Part shown: in pieces, positions 1-5,131 of the stretch
How the letters are laid out: each line of letters begins with the position of its first letter
Numbering within the stretch: the first letter of the stretch is position 1
NCBI GenBank assembly: GCA_021781255.1
Contig: JAJXXG010000954.1
Coordinates: 1-5,131 of the forward strand
Direction: 5' to 3'
Source of the DNA: Acidobacteriota bacterium
Lineage (GTDB): Bacteria > Acidobacteriota > Terriglobia > Terriglobales > Acidobacteriaceae
DNA: 5,131 nt
Translations under genes and position numbers: made by a program
The notes under the pieces: model-generated
Database searches by the model: none
Told to the model about the DNA's origin: nothing
What the model saw: only the letters and a program-made list of their open reading frames with translations

Positions 1-1067
1 CATAAAGAAGCTGGTAGCAAAGATTGCCCATGCGCCGCTCCAGCCGGGGAAGACAATGCCGATGAGCAGAAGGCCGCAGTTCAGAAGCGCAAATTGCCCC
101 ATCAGTAGATTGGGACGAATCCAGCGCATCAGGTGCGTTGAGGCGAAACGTCCGACTCCAAATGCAACCAAGGTCCCTGTCAGCATGTAGCCTGCGGCCT
201 TCTCTGAGAGATGGGTATAATCCTGCAAGTACTGAATGAAGTAGCTCCAGGTGCCAACCTGGGCGCCAACATAGCAAAATTGCGTCAGCACTGAGACCAT
301 GAAGTGCGGATACTGGAGCAAAGCGCGATAGCTGCCGGCCGCTCCTGCGCCGATGGCCGAACGTTCCAGCGCAACAGAGGGAAACGGCGCTCGCCAAATG
401 AGAATTCCCCACAGCAAGACCACAACACCCAAGGCCATATATCAACGACCCGCATAGTCTCGTGGAGGAGATAAGCATCATAAGTGCCTGCACGCTTAAG
501 TGCCTCGATCTGGGCCGGAGTCAACTCGACGCCGGAGAAGATAAATATGGTTCCGATCAATACACCGGCAATGGAGCCGGCGGGGAAGAATGACTGCGAA
601 AGATTCAGCCGGCGGACGGCATTGTTGGGCGTGCCCATCTGCGTGACGAGGGGGTTGGATCCTGTTTCAAGAATGCAGGAGCCACAGGCGATGACGAAGA
701 GCGCGAGCAGAAACAGCGCATAGCTGTGCGCATGGGCTGCCGGATAAAACAGAAATGTTCCGATTGCGTAGGTAAACAAGCCGGTGATGAGACCGTTCTT
801 ATAACCATAACGCCGCATGACCAAGGCGCCAGGAATCGCAATGAGAAAGTAACCAAGATAAAAGGCGGACTGAACCAGGCCCGCCTGCGCGCGGGAGAGG
901 GCGAATGATGTCATGAATTGCCGGATCAAGACATCGTTCAAATTATTCGGCACGCCCCAGAGAAAGAAGAGGCCCGTGACCAGAAAGAATGCGGATCGGC
1001 TTCCGCGAGGAATCAGGAATTCATCGGGATGGGGTTCTGCCGTGTCATATGGAACTGAGTGAGCCAT
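1..1067 (-). pseudogene. FucP-family MFS sugar transporter, frame broken, 3' end outside window
   Basis: This is an inner-membrane sugar:proton symporter of the major facilitator superfamily, L-fucose permease (FucP) type. The ATG at 1067-1065 opens a 209-residue stretch with about six membrane helices and FucP hallmarks: FFLWG followed by NNLND (Asp45), QAGLVQSAFYLGYF, and the C-I-L-E-T motif (Glu134). From memory, Asp45 and Glu134 match the acidic residues needed for proton coupling and sugar binding in E. coli FucP. After codon 441-443 the frame is wrong and soon stops at 285-287. Reading from 438 in another frame restores clear FucP sequence (QFCYVGAQVGTWSYFIQY, YMLTGT, GRF) for 146 codons, open to position 1. 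A net loss of one base (mod 3) therefore lies at about 436-443. About 75 C-terminal residues should lie outside the window. A longer in-frame GTG at 1196 is rejected because ATG 1067 has a good Shine-Dalgarno. It is the third gene of the leftward group. The family is certain; the substrate, and whether the break is real, are not. Confidence 0.85.
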
Positions 1068-1073
1068 GGTGTA

Positions 1074-1080
1074 CTCCTTC
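1074..1080 (-). promoter_or_regulatory. Shine-Dalgarno for the MFS transporter
   Basis: On the minus strand GAAGGAG lies six bases before the ATG at 1067. It fixes the transporter start at this ATG and not at the in-frame GTG at 1196, whose extra 43 residues do not look like FucP sequence. Confidence 0.75.
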
Positions 1081-1174
1081 GGGAGCTGGGGGCAGGAAGA
1101 GAATGCTGGTGCCAATCTGAAGAAGCTGCAATCTCGCGGCATTGCTATACTGCGAAGGCTGCGGTCCACTGACA

Positions 1175-1213
1175 CAGCGACGCCTCGAGAAGTCACTCCC
1201 CGAGGCGTCGCTG
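1175..1213 (-). other. Perfect 13-bp stem-loop between DUF1080 gene and transporter gene
   Basis: The arms 1175-1187 (CAGCGACGCCTCG) and 1201-1213 (CGAGGCGTCGCTG) are exactly complementary, with a 13-base loop at 1188-1200. The hairpin lies in the 172-base gap after the DUF1080 stop (1240) and before the transporter ATG (1067). In the leftward transcript no U-run follows it, so it is not a classic intrinsic terminator. On the plus strand there is only a short TTTT about eight bases further on. It may be a partial terminator, or an mRNA 3'-end or processing hairpin that lowers transporter expression relative to the upstream genes. An AGGAGG on the minus strand (1216-1221), next to the stem, has no start codon at a suitable distance. 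No convincing promoter for the transporter was found in this gap. Confidence 0.6.
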
Positions 1214-1239
1214 GTCCTCCTTTTAATCGATCCGGAGGT

Positions 1240-2151
1240 TCAGGGCAGTGTTTTGATCCAGATGTTTCTGTGCGAGATCTTTACATTACCGCTGCCTTCA
1301 ATCTCGAAACCGATTAGGCCCTTGGCATGGCTGAAGGTGGGATCGTTGTCGACGAAGATCGCCATTACGTGACCGTTGATAATGTGGATCATGGTGTTGC
1401 CGTCAGCGATGATCTCGTACTGATTCCACTCACCCGGCTTGATATATTCCTGCAGATCCTGCGAAGTGCCCAGTGTGGCCAGCAAGCGGGGCTTTTGCCC
1501 CTGATTGGCTTCCACCATCTGACCGCGCCACGCGATGATTCCACGGCCAGTGCCTTGTTCGTAAAGTTGCCCGGAAAAGCGATTCCGATAGTCGAAATCG
1601 GCCTGGTAGCCCTTCAAGCTCCACTTTGCATACTTCTGGAAGAGAGCCATTCTCTGTTTCATTTGCTGCTTCTGCGCGTCGGTCATTTGCGCCATGCGCT
1701 GCGCATCCATCTGCGGACGCGAGGCCACGTTCATGCTCCGGTATTGAACGCCGCCGTTCGCGCCTTCGCCTTCCAGCTTAATCTCTAGCTTGAGTTCGAA
1801 ATTGGCAGGCTCGCCGCCGCGCCAGATGATGTTGGTGGTGCCGGCCGGGTGCTCCGGGGTGGATTCGCCTACAATTGCTCCGTTTTCAACATGCCATATG
1901 TCGGACGGGCCGTCCCAGCTTTTTAAGGTTTTGCCGTCGAAGATTTGGGTCCAGCCGGTGTGATCGTCAAAGTCGATTGGGTCAGGCTGGGTAAAGCGCA
2001 TTGCGCCGGGACGCGCGGCTGGTGCGGTTGACGTCGGTCCCTGTTGACCGCTTGCAGCGCTGGCGGAGATGAGCAAGCCAAGCCCAAGGGTCGCAATGGT
2101 AGTCGAGCAGGTGCTCAGGCGTAGGCGTAAAGCAGAAGCTGTTTCAGGCAT
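1240..2151 (-). CDS. Exported DUF1080 (3-keto-disaccharide hydrolase family) protein
   Basis: This 303-residue protein belongs to the DUF1080 family (Pfam PF06439, 3-keto-disaccharide hydrolase), a LamG/concanavalin-like beta-sandwich fold. Characterised members cleave glycosides already oxidised to a ketone at C3 of the sugar. Residues 1-35 form a Sec-type signal peptide: Arg9 and Arg11, a hydrophobic core around 19-29, and small residues A30-S31-A32 for cleavage. A short Ala/Pro-rich linker follows. The domain starts near residue 68 (IFDGKTLKSWDG, then IWHVENGAIVGE) and includes NGGVQYRS (132-139), GYQADFDYRNRFSGQLYEQG (181-200) and RGIIAWRG, which is typical of the family. Residues 147-176 form a Met/Gln-rich insert. 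The start ATG (2151) has GAGGAG eight bases upstream. It sits 32 bases after the dehydrogenase stop and is very likely co-transcribed with it. A paralog lies at 4800. The family is clear; the exact reaction and substrate are inferred. Confidence 0.93.
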   Translation of the reverse strand: MPETASALRLRLSTCSTTIATLGLGLLISASAASGQQGPTSTAPAARPGAMRFTQPDPIDFDDHTGWTQIFDGKTLKSWDGPSDIWHVENGAIVGESTPEHPAGTTNIIWRGGEPANFELKLEIKLEGEGANGGVQYRSMNVASRPQMDAQRMAQMTDAQKQQMKQRMALFQKYAKWSLKGYQADFDYRNRFSGQLYEQGTGRGIIAWRGQMVEANQGQKPRLLATLGTSQDLQEYIKPGEWNQYEIIADGNTMIHIINGHVMAIFVDNDPTFSHAKGLIGFEIEGSGNVKISHRNIWIKTLP

Positions 2152-2159
2152 CCTTGACT

Positions 2160-2165
2160 CTCCTC
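2160..2165 (-). promoter_or_regulatory. Shine-Dalgarno for the leftward DUF1080 gene
   Basis: On the minus strand GAGGAG lies eight bases before the ATG at 2151. It sits inside the 32-base gap after the dehydrogenase stop, so the gene has its own ribosome entry within the shared message. Confidence 0.7.
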
Positions 2166-2183
2166 AGAGGCAGTATGAGCTGG

Positions 2184-3326
2184 CTAATCGAGACGGACTG
2201 TTTCCCATTGGCGGCTTTTTGCTGAACGCAATACAGCGTCGGTGACATAGTCTGTTGCCAGGCCATCACGGAATGTTGGCAACGCGGCTTGCCCGCTCTC
2301 GAGCGAGCGCACGAAGTCTGCGAATTGATGGACGAACGTGTGTTCATAGCCGATTTGCAGGCCGGGCACCCACCAGTTCTTCATGTAGGGGTGGTCTGAA
2401 TCGGTGATGTGGATGCTCCTCCAGCCGCGCAAGCGGCCCTCATCGCGATGATCGAAATAGCTCAGCCGATGCAGATCATGCAGGTCCCAGGATGCCGAAG
2501 CTTGCTCGCCGTTGATTTCTAGCGTGAACAGGGCCTTGTGGCCGCGCGCATACCTGGTGGCTTCAAAGCAGGCCAGCGAACCGTTCTGAAATCGACACAT
2601 GAACATGCTGGCGTCGTCAATGGAGACCGGTTCGACTTTCCCCGTCAGGTTGTGCTTGCGTTCCTTGATAAATGTCTCAGTAGTTGCGGAGACCTCGCGA
2701 ATCGGCCCGTTGAGCCATTGCGCCATGTCGATGTTATGCGCGAGAAGATCGCCCGTAACTCCGCTTCCAGCGACCCTGGCGTCGAGACGCCACAAGGCAG
2801 TTCCTCCTTGCGGCAGATCCTGGGAGATGGTCCAATCCTGCAGAAATTGCGAGCGATAGTGAAAGATACGTCCGAAGCGGTTCTCATCCAGCAGTTGCCG
2901 CAGGAGAACCAGGGCGGGGACGCGCCGGTAGTTGTACCAGACCATGTTGGCAGTGCCGGCGGCATCCACCGCTTTGACCATTTCCCTGGCTTCGGCCGCG
3001 GTGCGGCCCAGCGGCTTCTCGCACATGACCATTTTGCCAGACTGGGCGGCGGCAATTGCGATTTCCGCGTGGGTGTCATTGGGGCTGGCGATATCGATCA
3101 GATCGATATCGGGACGCTCGATCAGTTTGCGCCAGTCGGTTTCAGTGGTTTCGTATCCCCAGTTCTGGGCAAACTGGGCAGCGGTTTGCGCGTTTCGAGA
3201 ACAAACGGCGCGAAGCACCGGCTGATAAGCGAGTTCGAAGAAGTGTGGTGCCTGCAGGAAGGCATTGCTATGCGTGCGGCCCATAAACCCACATCCCACC
3301 AGGCCAATATTCAGGCTCCGTTTCAC
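2184..3326 (-). CDS. Gfo/Idh/MocA-family NAD(P)-dependent sugar dehydrogenase
   Basis: This 380-residue cytoplasmic oxidoreductase oxidises a sugar hydroxyl, or reduces the ketone, using NAD(P). The N-terminal Rossmann fold shows GLVGCGFMG (8-16). Other family marks are [18 protein letters not shown] (73-90), the catalytic-lysine motif C-E-K-P (Lys104), NYRR (132-135) and the substrate-domain motif [13 protein letters not shown] (Asp193, His197). The length is normal for the family. The pattern NYRR-P-A, FLQDW and SG-GD-H-IDMA recalls, from memory, the levoglucosan dehydrogenase branch, which oxidises C3 of the sugar; this was not tested. I chose the GTG at 3326-3324 because GAGGTG lies six bases upstream and homology begins at once. 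An in-frame GTG at 3407 would add 27 residues with no family resemblance and no Shine-Dalgarno. The protein has no signal peptide. It is the first gene of the leftward group, about 136 bases from the predicted transcription start. It probably works with the DUF1080 enzymes on 3-keto sugars. Confidence 0.92.
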   Translation of the reverse strand: MKRSLNIGLVGCGFMGRTHSNAFLQAPHFFELAYQPVLRAVCSRNAQTAAQFAQNWGYETTETDWRKLIERPDIDLIDIASPNDTHAEIAIAAAQSGKMVMCEKPLGRTAAEAREMVKAVDAAGTANMVWYNYRRVPALVLLRQLLDENRFGRIFHYRSQFLQDWTISQDLPQGGTALWRLDARVAGSGVTGDLLAHNIDMAQWLNGPIREVSATTETFIKERKHNLTGKVEPVSIDDASMFMCRFQNGSLACFEATRYARGHKALFTLEINGEQASASWDLHDLHRLSYFDHRDEGRLRGWRSIHITDSDHPYMKNWWVPGLQIGYEHTFVHQFADFVRSLESGQAALPTFRDGLATDYVTDAVLRSAKSRQWETVRLD

Positions 3327-3332
3327 AGGAAG

Positions 3333-3338
3333 CACCTC
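3333..3338 (-). promoter_or_regulatory. Shine-Dalgarno that decides the GTG start of the dehydrogenase
   Basis: On the minus strand GAGGTG lies six bases before the GTG at 3326. It supports this non-ATG start over the upstream in-frame GTG at 3407, which is preceded only by a pyrimidine-rich stretch. Confidence 0.65.
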
Positions 3339-3448
3339 AAGTGCAGGGAATGGCGCCGCAAGTCGTGGCGCGTGGCTCGATAGACCGGTATTAGCAACGG
3401 GTCTCACCGGGGAGGGGAGCAGGGCAGCAAGACCGCGGCTTCTGGCAA

Positions 3449-3462
3449 ATGAGACGTCTCAT
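3449..3462. promoter_or_regulatory. Palindromic LacI-family operator
   Basis: ATGAGACGTCTCAT is a perfect 14-bp inverted repeat centred on CG at 3455-3456. This is the usual form of operators bound by LacI-family dimers, whose hinge leucine inserts at a central CG step. It begins at the predicted first transcribed base of the leftward promoter, a typical position for a repressor site. The adjacent divergent gene encodes a LacI regulator, and an 11-of-12 core match lies at 4801-4812. Binding is inferred; the palindrome is directly visible. Confidence 0.8.
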
Positions 3463-3469
3463 ACACCGC

Positions 3470-3499
3470 ACTTTAGGTCGGTACCTTCAGTTCTGTCAA
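3470..3499 (-). promoter_or_regulatory. Sigma70-type promoter of the leftward catabolic genes
   Basis: On the minus strand a perfect -35 box TTGACA (3499-3494) is followed after 18 bases by TAAAGT (3475-3470), which matches four of six -10 consensus bases. A seven-base step puts the first transcribed base at 3462 (an A), the first base of the operator palindrome. The A-rich stretch just upstream of the -35 box may strengthen it. The assignment rests on sequence match and geometry only. Confidence 0.65.
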
Positions 3500-3612
3500 T
3501 ACTTTTTACCATGCAATTCTCTCTCTTCGTCTGGCGAGCAGATGCTTGATCTTGCGCCATTGAGAAGGGTAGCTGCGGAGTACAGCACGATTAGAATGAA
3601 AGTAAACGAACG

Positions 3613-3642
3613 TTGGACCCATTGTGAACGCCTCATTATAAT
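3613..3642 (+). promoter_or_regulatory. Promoter of the LacI gene, probably giving a leaderless mRNA
   Basis: A perfect -10 box TATAAT (3637-3642) is preceded after 18 bases by TTGGAC (3613-3618), a weak -35 keeping only the key TTG. Seven bases separate the -10 box from A3650, the first base of the regulator's ATG, so transcription probably starts at or within a base or two of the start codon. No purine-rich Shine-Dalgarno precedes the ATG, which agrees with a leaderless message. Confidence 0.6.
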
Positions 3643-3649
3643 CACGCAT

Positions 3650-4714
3650 ATGCCGCCTACACAGAAGGAATTGGCCAAACTTGCTGGCGTTTCGGCCGGC
3701 ACGGTTTCCAATGTAGTGAATGGAGTACCGGGGGTAAGTGAGCGTGCGCGCAAAAAGGTCATGGCGGCGATCGCGGCGCTCAATTATCAGCCAAACCTCA
3801 TTGCCCGCAGTCTTAGGACCAATAGGACCCATACGCTGGGAATGGTTGTTCCGGACATTACGATTCCTTTCTTTCCGAAGCTGATCCGGGGGGCTGAGTC
3901 GGCGGCGCGCAAGGCTGGATTCTTTTTGATCGTGCTTGACTCGGAGAATAATCGCGCCCGCGAAGCGGATATGCTTGCACTTTTGCGGGCGCAGCGCGTG
4001 GAAGGGATTTTATTGGTAGCGGCTGGAGAGACTGAGGCAACAGGATCGGCCTATAATGCCTTGACGACTGCGGGCCCGCCCTTGGTGTGCCTTGATCGCC
4101 TGCCTGAGGGCTTGGAAGTTGATTCGGTGTGTGTGGATGACTTTCAGGCTGCGGAGATGGCTGTGTCGCACCTCCGCGAAAAGGGGCATTCCCAGATCGC
4201 CGTAATTACGGGACCTCTCCATCTTCAGAATGAACAGGAGCGCTTGCGAGGCTATCGCAGGGCCTTGCAGAAGAGTGGCATTCCTGTTCGCGATATGCTT
4301 ATCTGGAAGGGCGGTTTTGACGATGAAGAGGTCGCCAACGTCTGCCAGCAAGGCCTGCTTCGCCCGGCAAACCGGCCGACTGCCGTCTTCGCAACGAATG
4401 GCGTTACGGGGCTGGCCGCGCTCCGCGCCATCTATCAGATGGGATTGACGACTCCGGATGACCTTGCCTTTGTGACTTTCGACGAACTGAATTCAGAACC
4501 TCTCTTCCGTCCAGGCATTACTTCCATTGTTCAACCGGCCTATGAAATTGGTTCCAGGGCAGTCGAGTCTCTCCTCAAGCGGATTGAGCATAATAGTGCT
4601 GCGGAGAAACCTGTGGAGCGCGTTCGACTTCCGGCCCGGCTCTACGTACGGGAATCGACCAACGGATCGGCAGCCTCGTATCCAAAGAGCAAGGCAAGAA
4701 CATCTCGCAAATAG
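3650..4714 (+). CDS. LacI-family transcriptional regulator
   Basis: This 354-residue protein is a DNA-binding repressor of the LacI/GalR family. Residues 4-25 (TQKELAKLAGVSAGTVSNVVNG) are the helix-turn-helix, with A16, G17 and N21 in the recognition-helix positions that set operator preference. ARSLR with Leu55 is the hinge helix that inserts at the operator centre. Residues 60-335 form the two-lobed periplasmic-binding-like effector domain (GMVVPDITIPFF, VCVDDFQAAEMAVSHL, FATNGVTGLAALRAI, FVTFDE, ITSIVQPAYEIG). The usual Asn-Asp of the FATN-D motif is Asn-Gly here. The tail is basic. The start at 3650 is chosen because the helix-turn-helix begins at once and a TATAAT box lies seven bases upstream. 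In-frame ATGs at 3449 and 3596 would add sequence unlike the family; the one at 3449 lies inside the operator. It probably controls the leftward genes and the DUF1080 gene downstream through the sites at 3449 and 4801. The effector is unknown, plausibly a sugar or 3-keto sugar. Confidence 0.95.
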   Translation: MPPTQKELAKLAGVSAGTVSNVVNGVPGVSERARKKVMAAIAALNYQPNLIARSLRTNRTHTLGMVVPDITIPFFPKLIRGAESAARKAGFFLIVLDSENNRAREADMLALLRAQRVEGILLVAAGETEATGSAYNALTTAGPPLVCLDRLPEGLEVDSVCVDDFQAAEMAVSHLREKGHSQIAVITGPLHLQNEQERLRGYRRALQKSGIPVRDMLIWKGGFDDEEVANVCQQGLLRPANRPTAVFATNGVTGLAALRAIYQMGLTTPDDLAFVTFDELNSEPLFRPGITSIVQPAYEIGSRAVESLLKRIEHNSAAEKPVERVRLPARLYVRESTNGSAASYPKSKARTSRK

Positions 4715-4761
4715 CAACGCATGACTGGCGCTAGCTCGATTTAGATCCGCTTCCGGCGTGA

Positions 4762-4791
4762 TTGACAGAAACTTTCCGCAGCGGCTAGCAT
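4762..4791 (+). promoter_or_regulatory. Promoter of the second DUF1080 gene
   Basis: A perfect -35 box TTGACA (4762-4767) is followed after 18 bases by TAGCAT (4786-4791), which matches four of six -10 bases. Eight bases later comes A4800 of the ATG, so the message is probably leaderless or nearly so. It shares its -35 box and spacer length with the leftward promoter at 3470-3499 and likewise has an operator-like site immediately downstream. It lies in the 85-base gap after the LacI stop, in which I see no terminator. Confidence 0.6.
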
Positions 4792-4799
4792 TGGCGGTC

Positions 4800-5131
4800 A
4801 TGAAACGTCTCAATCGCCGTTCCTATTTTCCAGTGCCTCTCCTCGCGCCCGTACTGCTCTTTCTTTTCTTTTTTTCTGTTCAGCTCACACCGGCTCAAGC
4901 TACGACATCAAGGTCTTCGTCAGCGGCTGTCTCGTCCTTAGCGGAGCCATCGACGCGCCCCAGCCGCTTCCGCGAGCCCGATCCGCTCGACTTCGATGAG
5001 CACACCGGCTTTGTCCCCCTCTTCGATGGCAAGACTCTTCACGATTGGGATGGCGATCCAAAGCTTTGGCGGGTAGAGGACGGCATCCTTGTCGGAGAGA
5101 CAGAGAAGGGCTATCCGCACAACAACAGCTA
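4800..5131 (+). CDS. Second exported DUF1080 protein, cut by window end
   Basis: The ATG at 4800 opens 110 full codons with no stop up to the window edge; the C-terminal two thirds lie outside. Residues 1-34 are a clear Sec signal peptide: basic K2-R3...R6-R7, a hydrophobic core (14-27, very rich in Leu and Phe) and cleavage motif A32-Q33-A34. After a Ser/Ala/Pro-rich linker, residues 57-100 align without gaps to residues 53-96 of the DUF1080 protein encoded at 1240-2151, with 26 of 44 positions identical, including DPLDFDEHTG, LFDGKTL and WRVEDGILVGE. It is therefore a diverged paralog and probably also acts on 3-keto-glycosides outside the cytoplasm. No Shine-Dalgarno precedes the ATG; a promoter 8 bases upstream suggests leaderless translation. 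It lies 85 bases after the LacI gene on the same strand and carries an operator-like site over codons 1-5. The family is clear; the substrate difference from the first paralog is unknown. Confidence 0.9.
   Translation, partial: MKRLNRRSYFPVPLLAPVLLFLFFFSVQLTPAQATTSRSSSAAVSSLAEPSTRPSRFREPDPLDFDEHTGFVPLFDGKTLHDWDGDPKLWRVEDGILVGETEKGYPHNNS
4801..4812. promoter_or_regulatory. Second LacI operator-like site, overlapping the start codon
   Basis: TGAAACGTCTCA differs from the core of the 3449-3462 palindrome (TGAGACGTCTCA) at one base of twelve and keeps the central ACGT. It begins nine bases past the -10 box at 4786-4791, where the leftward operator core begins eight bases past its own -10 box. 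It also encodes part of M-K-R-L, so some of the match could be chance coding sequence. Confidence 0.6.

Larger units (their letters stand above)
3327..3649. other. Divergent control region between dehydrogenase and LacI gene
   Basis: These 323 bases hold, from left to right, an apparently untranslated leader of about 136 bases for the leftward message (3327-3462), a palindromic operator at 3449-3462, the leftward promoter (3470-3499), an A-rich stretch on the minus strand next to its -35 box (plus strand ACTTTTTACC, 3501-3510) that could act as an UP element, and the LacI promoter (3613-3642). Between about 3511 and 3612 I see no convincing site. The leader contains only weak potential stems (for example 3382-3386 with 3400-3404), and I do not recognise a riboswitch in it. 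Confidence 0.6.

Noticed and set aside
1144..1172. TATAGC on the minus strand as a separate promoter for the transporter
   Set aside because: No acceptable -35 box lies at 16-19 bases, so the call would rest on a four-of-six -10 match alone.
1327..1788. 153-codon open frame on the plus strand
   Set aside because: It is antisense to the DUF1080 gene, whose protein is clearly real; the frame shows no family features.
3090..3110. 21-base near-perfect palindrome (10-bp arms around one central A)
   Set aside because: It lies inside the dehydrogenase gene and is explained by the conserved residues D-I-D-L-I-D-I, coded by repeated GAT and ATC triplets.
2538..3383. 281-codon open frame on the plus strand
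   Set aside because: It is antisense to the dehydrogenase gene, has no recognisable domain or ribosome site, and its length reflects codon bias of the true gene.
3327..3407. Upstream GTG start at 3407 for the dehydrogenase
   Set aside because: It would add 27 residues with no similarity to the family and no signal peptide, and lacks a Shine-Dalgarno; the GTG at 3326 has one.
3606..3615. AACGTT palindrome beside the LacI -35 box as an autoregulatory operator
   Set aside because: Only the ACGT core and one outer base agree with the two better sites; this is within chance.
3449..3649. N-terminal extension of the LacI protein from in-frame ATGs at 3449 or 3596
   Set aside because: The added residues do not resemble the family, neither ATG has a Shine-Dalgarno, and the stretch holds the operator, both promoters and a TATAAT box.
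4730..4789. Two GCTAGC hexamers (4730-4735 and 4784-4789) as a possible terminator or repeat pair
   Set aside because: Each is only a six-base palindrome, the flanks do not pair further and no T-run follows, so a terminator after the LacI gene is not supported.

Overview
The window is a piece of a sugar-catabolism locus from a moderately GC-rich Gram-negative bacterium. The gene style suggests Acidobacteriota (soil Terriglobia type): exported DUF1080 proteins, a FucP-type sugar porter, a Gfo/Idh/MocA dehydrogenase and a LacI regulator. This taxonomic guess rests on gene content only. No RNA genes, mobile elements or CRISPR arrays are visible.

Layout. A leftward group runs from about 3462 to position 1. 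It encodes a Gfo/Idh/MocA oxidoreductase (2184-3326, GTG start), an exported DUF1080 (3-keto-disaccharide hydrolase family) protein (1240-2151) and a FucP-family MFS sugar transporter (1067 to beyond position 1). The transporter reading frame is broken near 436-443. A perfect 13-bp stem-loop (1175-1213) lies between the last two genes. A 323-bp divergent control region (3327-3649) separates this group from a rightward LacI-family regulator (3650-4714). Another rightward gene follows, a second exported DUF1080 paralog (4800 to beyond 5131), cut by the window edge.

Regulation. A perfect 14-bp palindrome (3449-3462) has the CG-centred form of a LacI-family operator and starts where the leftward promoter (TTGACA, 18 bp, TAAAGT) should begin transcription. 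A sister site matching 11 of 12 core bases (4801-4812) lies just downstream of a similar promoter (TTGACA, 18 bp, TAGCAT) in front of the second DUF1080 gene. The simplest reading is that the LacI protein represses both units. The LacI gene and the second DUF1080 gene both appear to be leaderless: the A of each ATG is 7-8 bases past a -10 box and no Shine-Dalgarno sequence is present. The leftward genes have good Shine-Dalgarno sequences.

Proposed role (inference). The gene set fits breakdown of glycosides through 3-keto intermediates. The exported DUF1080 enzymes would cleave 3-keto-glycosides, the MFS porter would import the sugar, and the cytoplasmic Gfo/Idh/MocA enzyme would interconvert the 3-keto and hydroxyl forms. 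The substrate cannot be read from the sequence.
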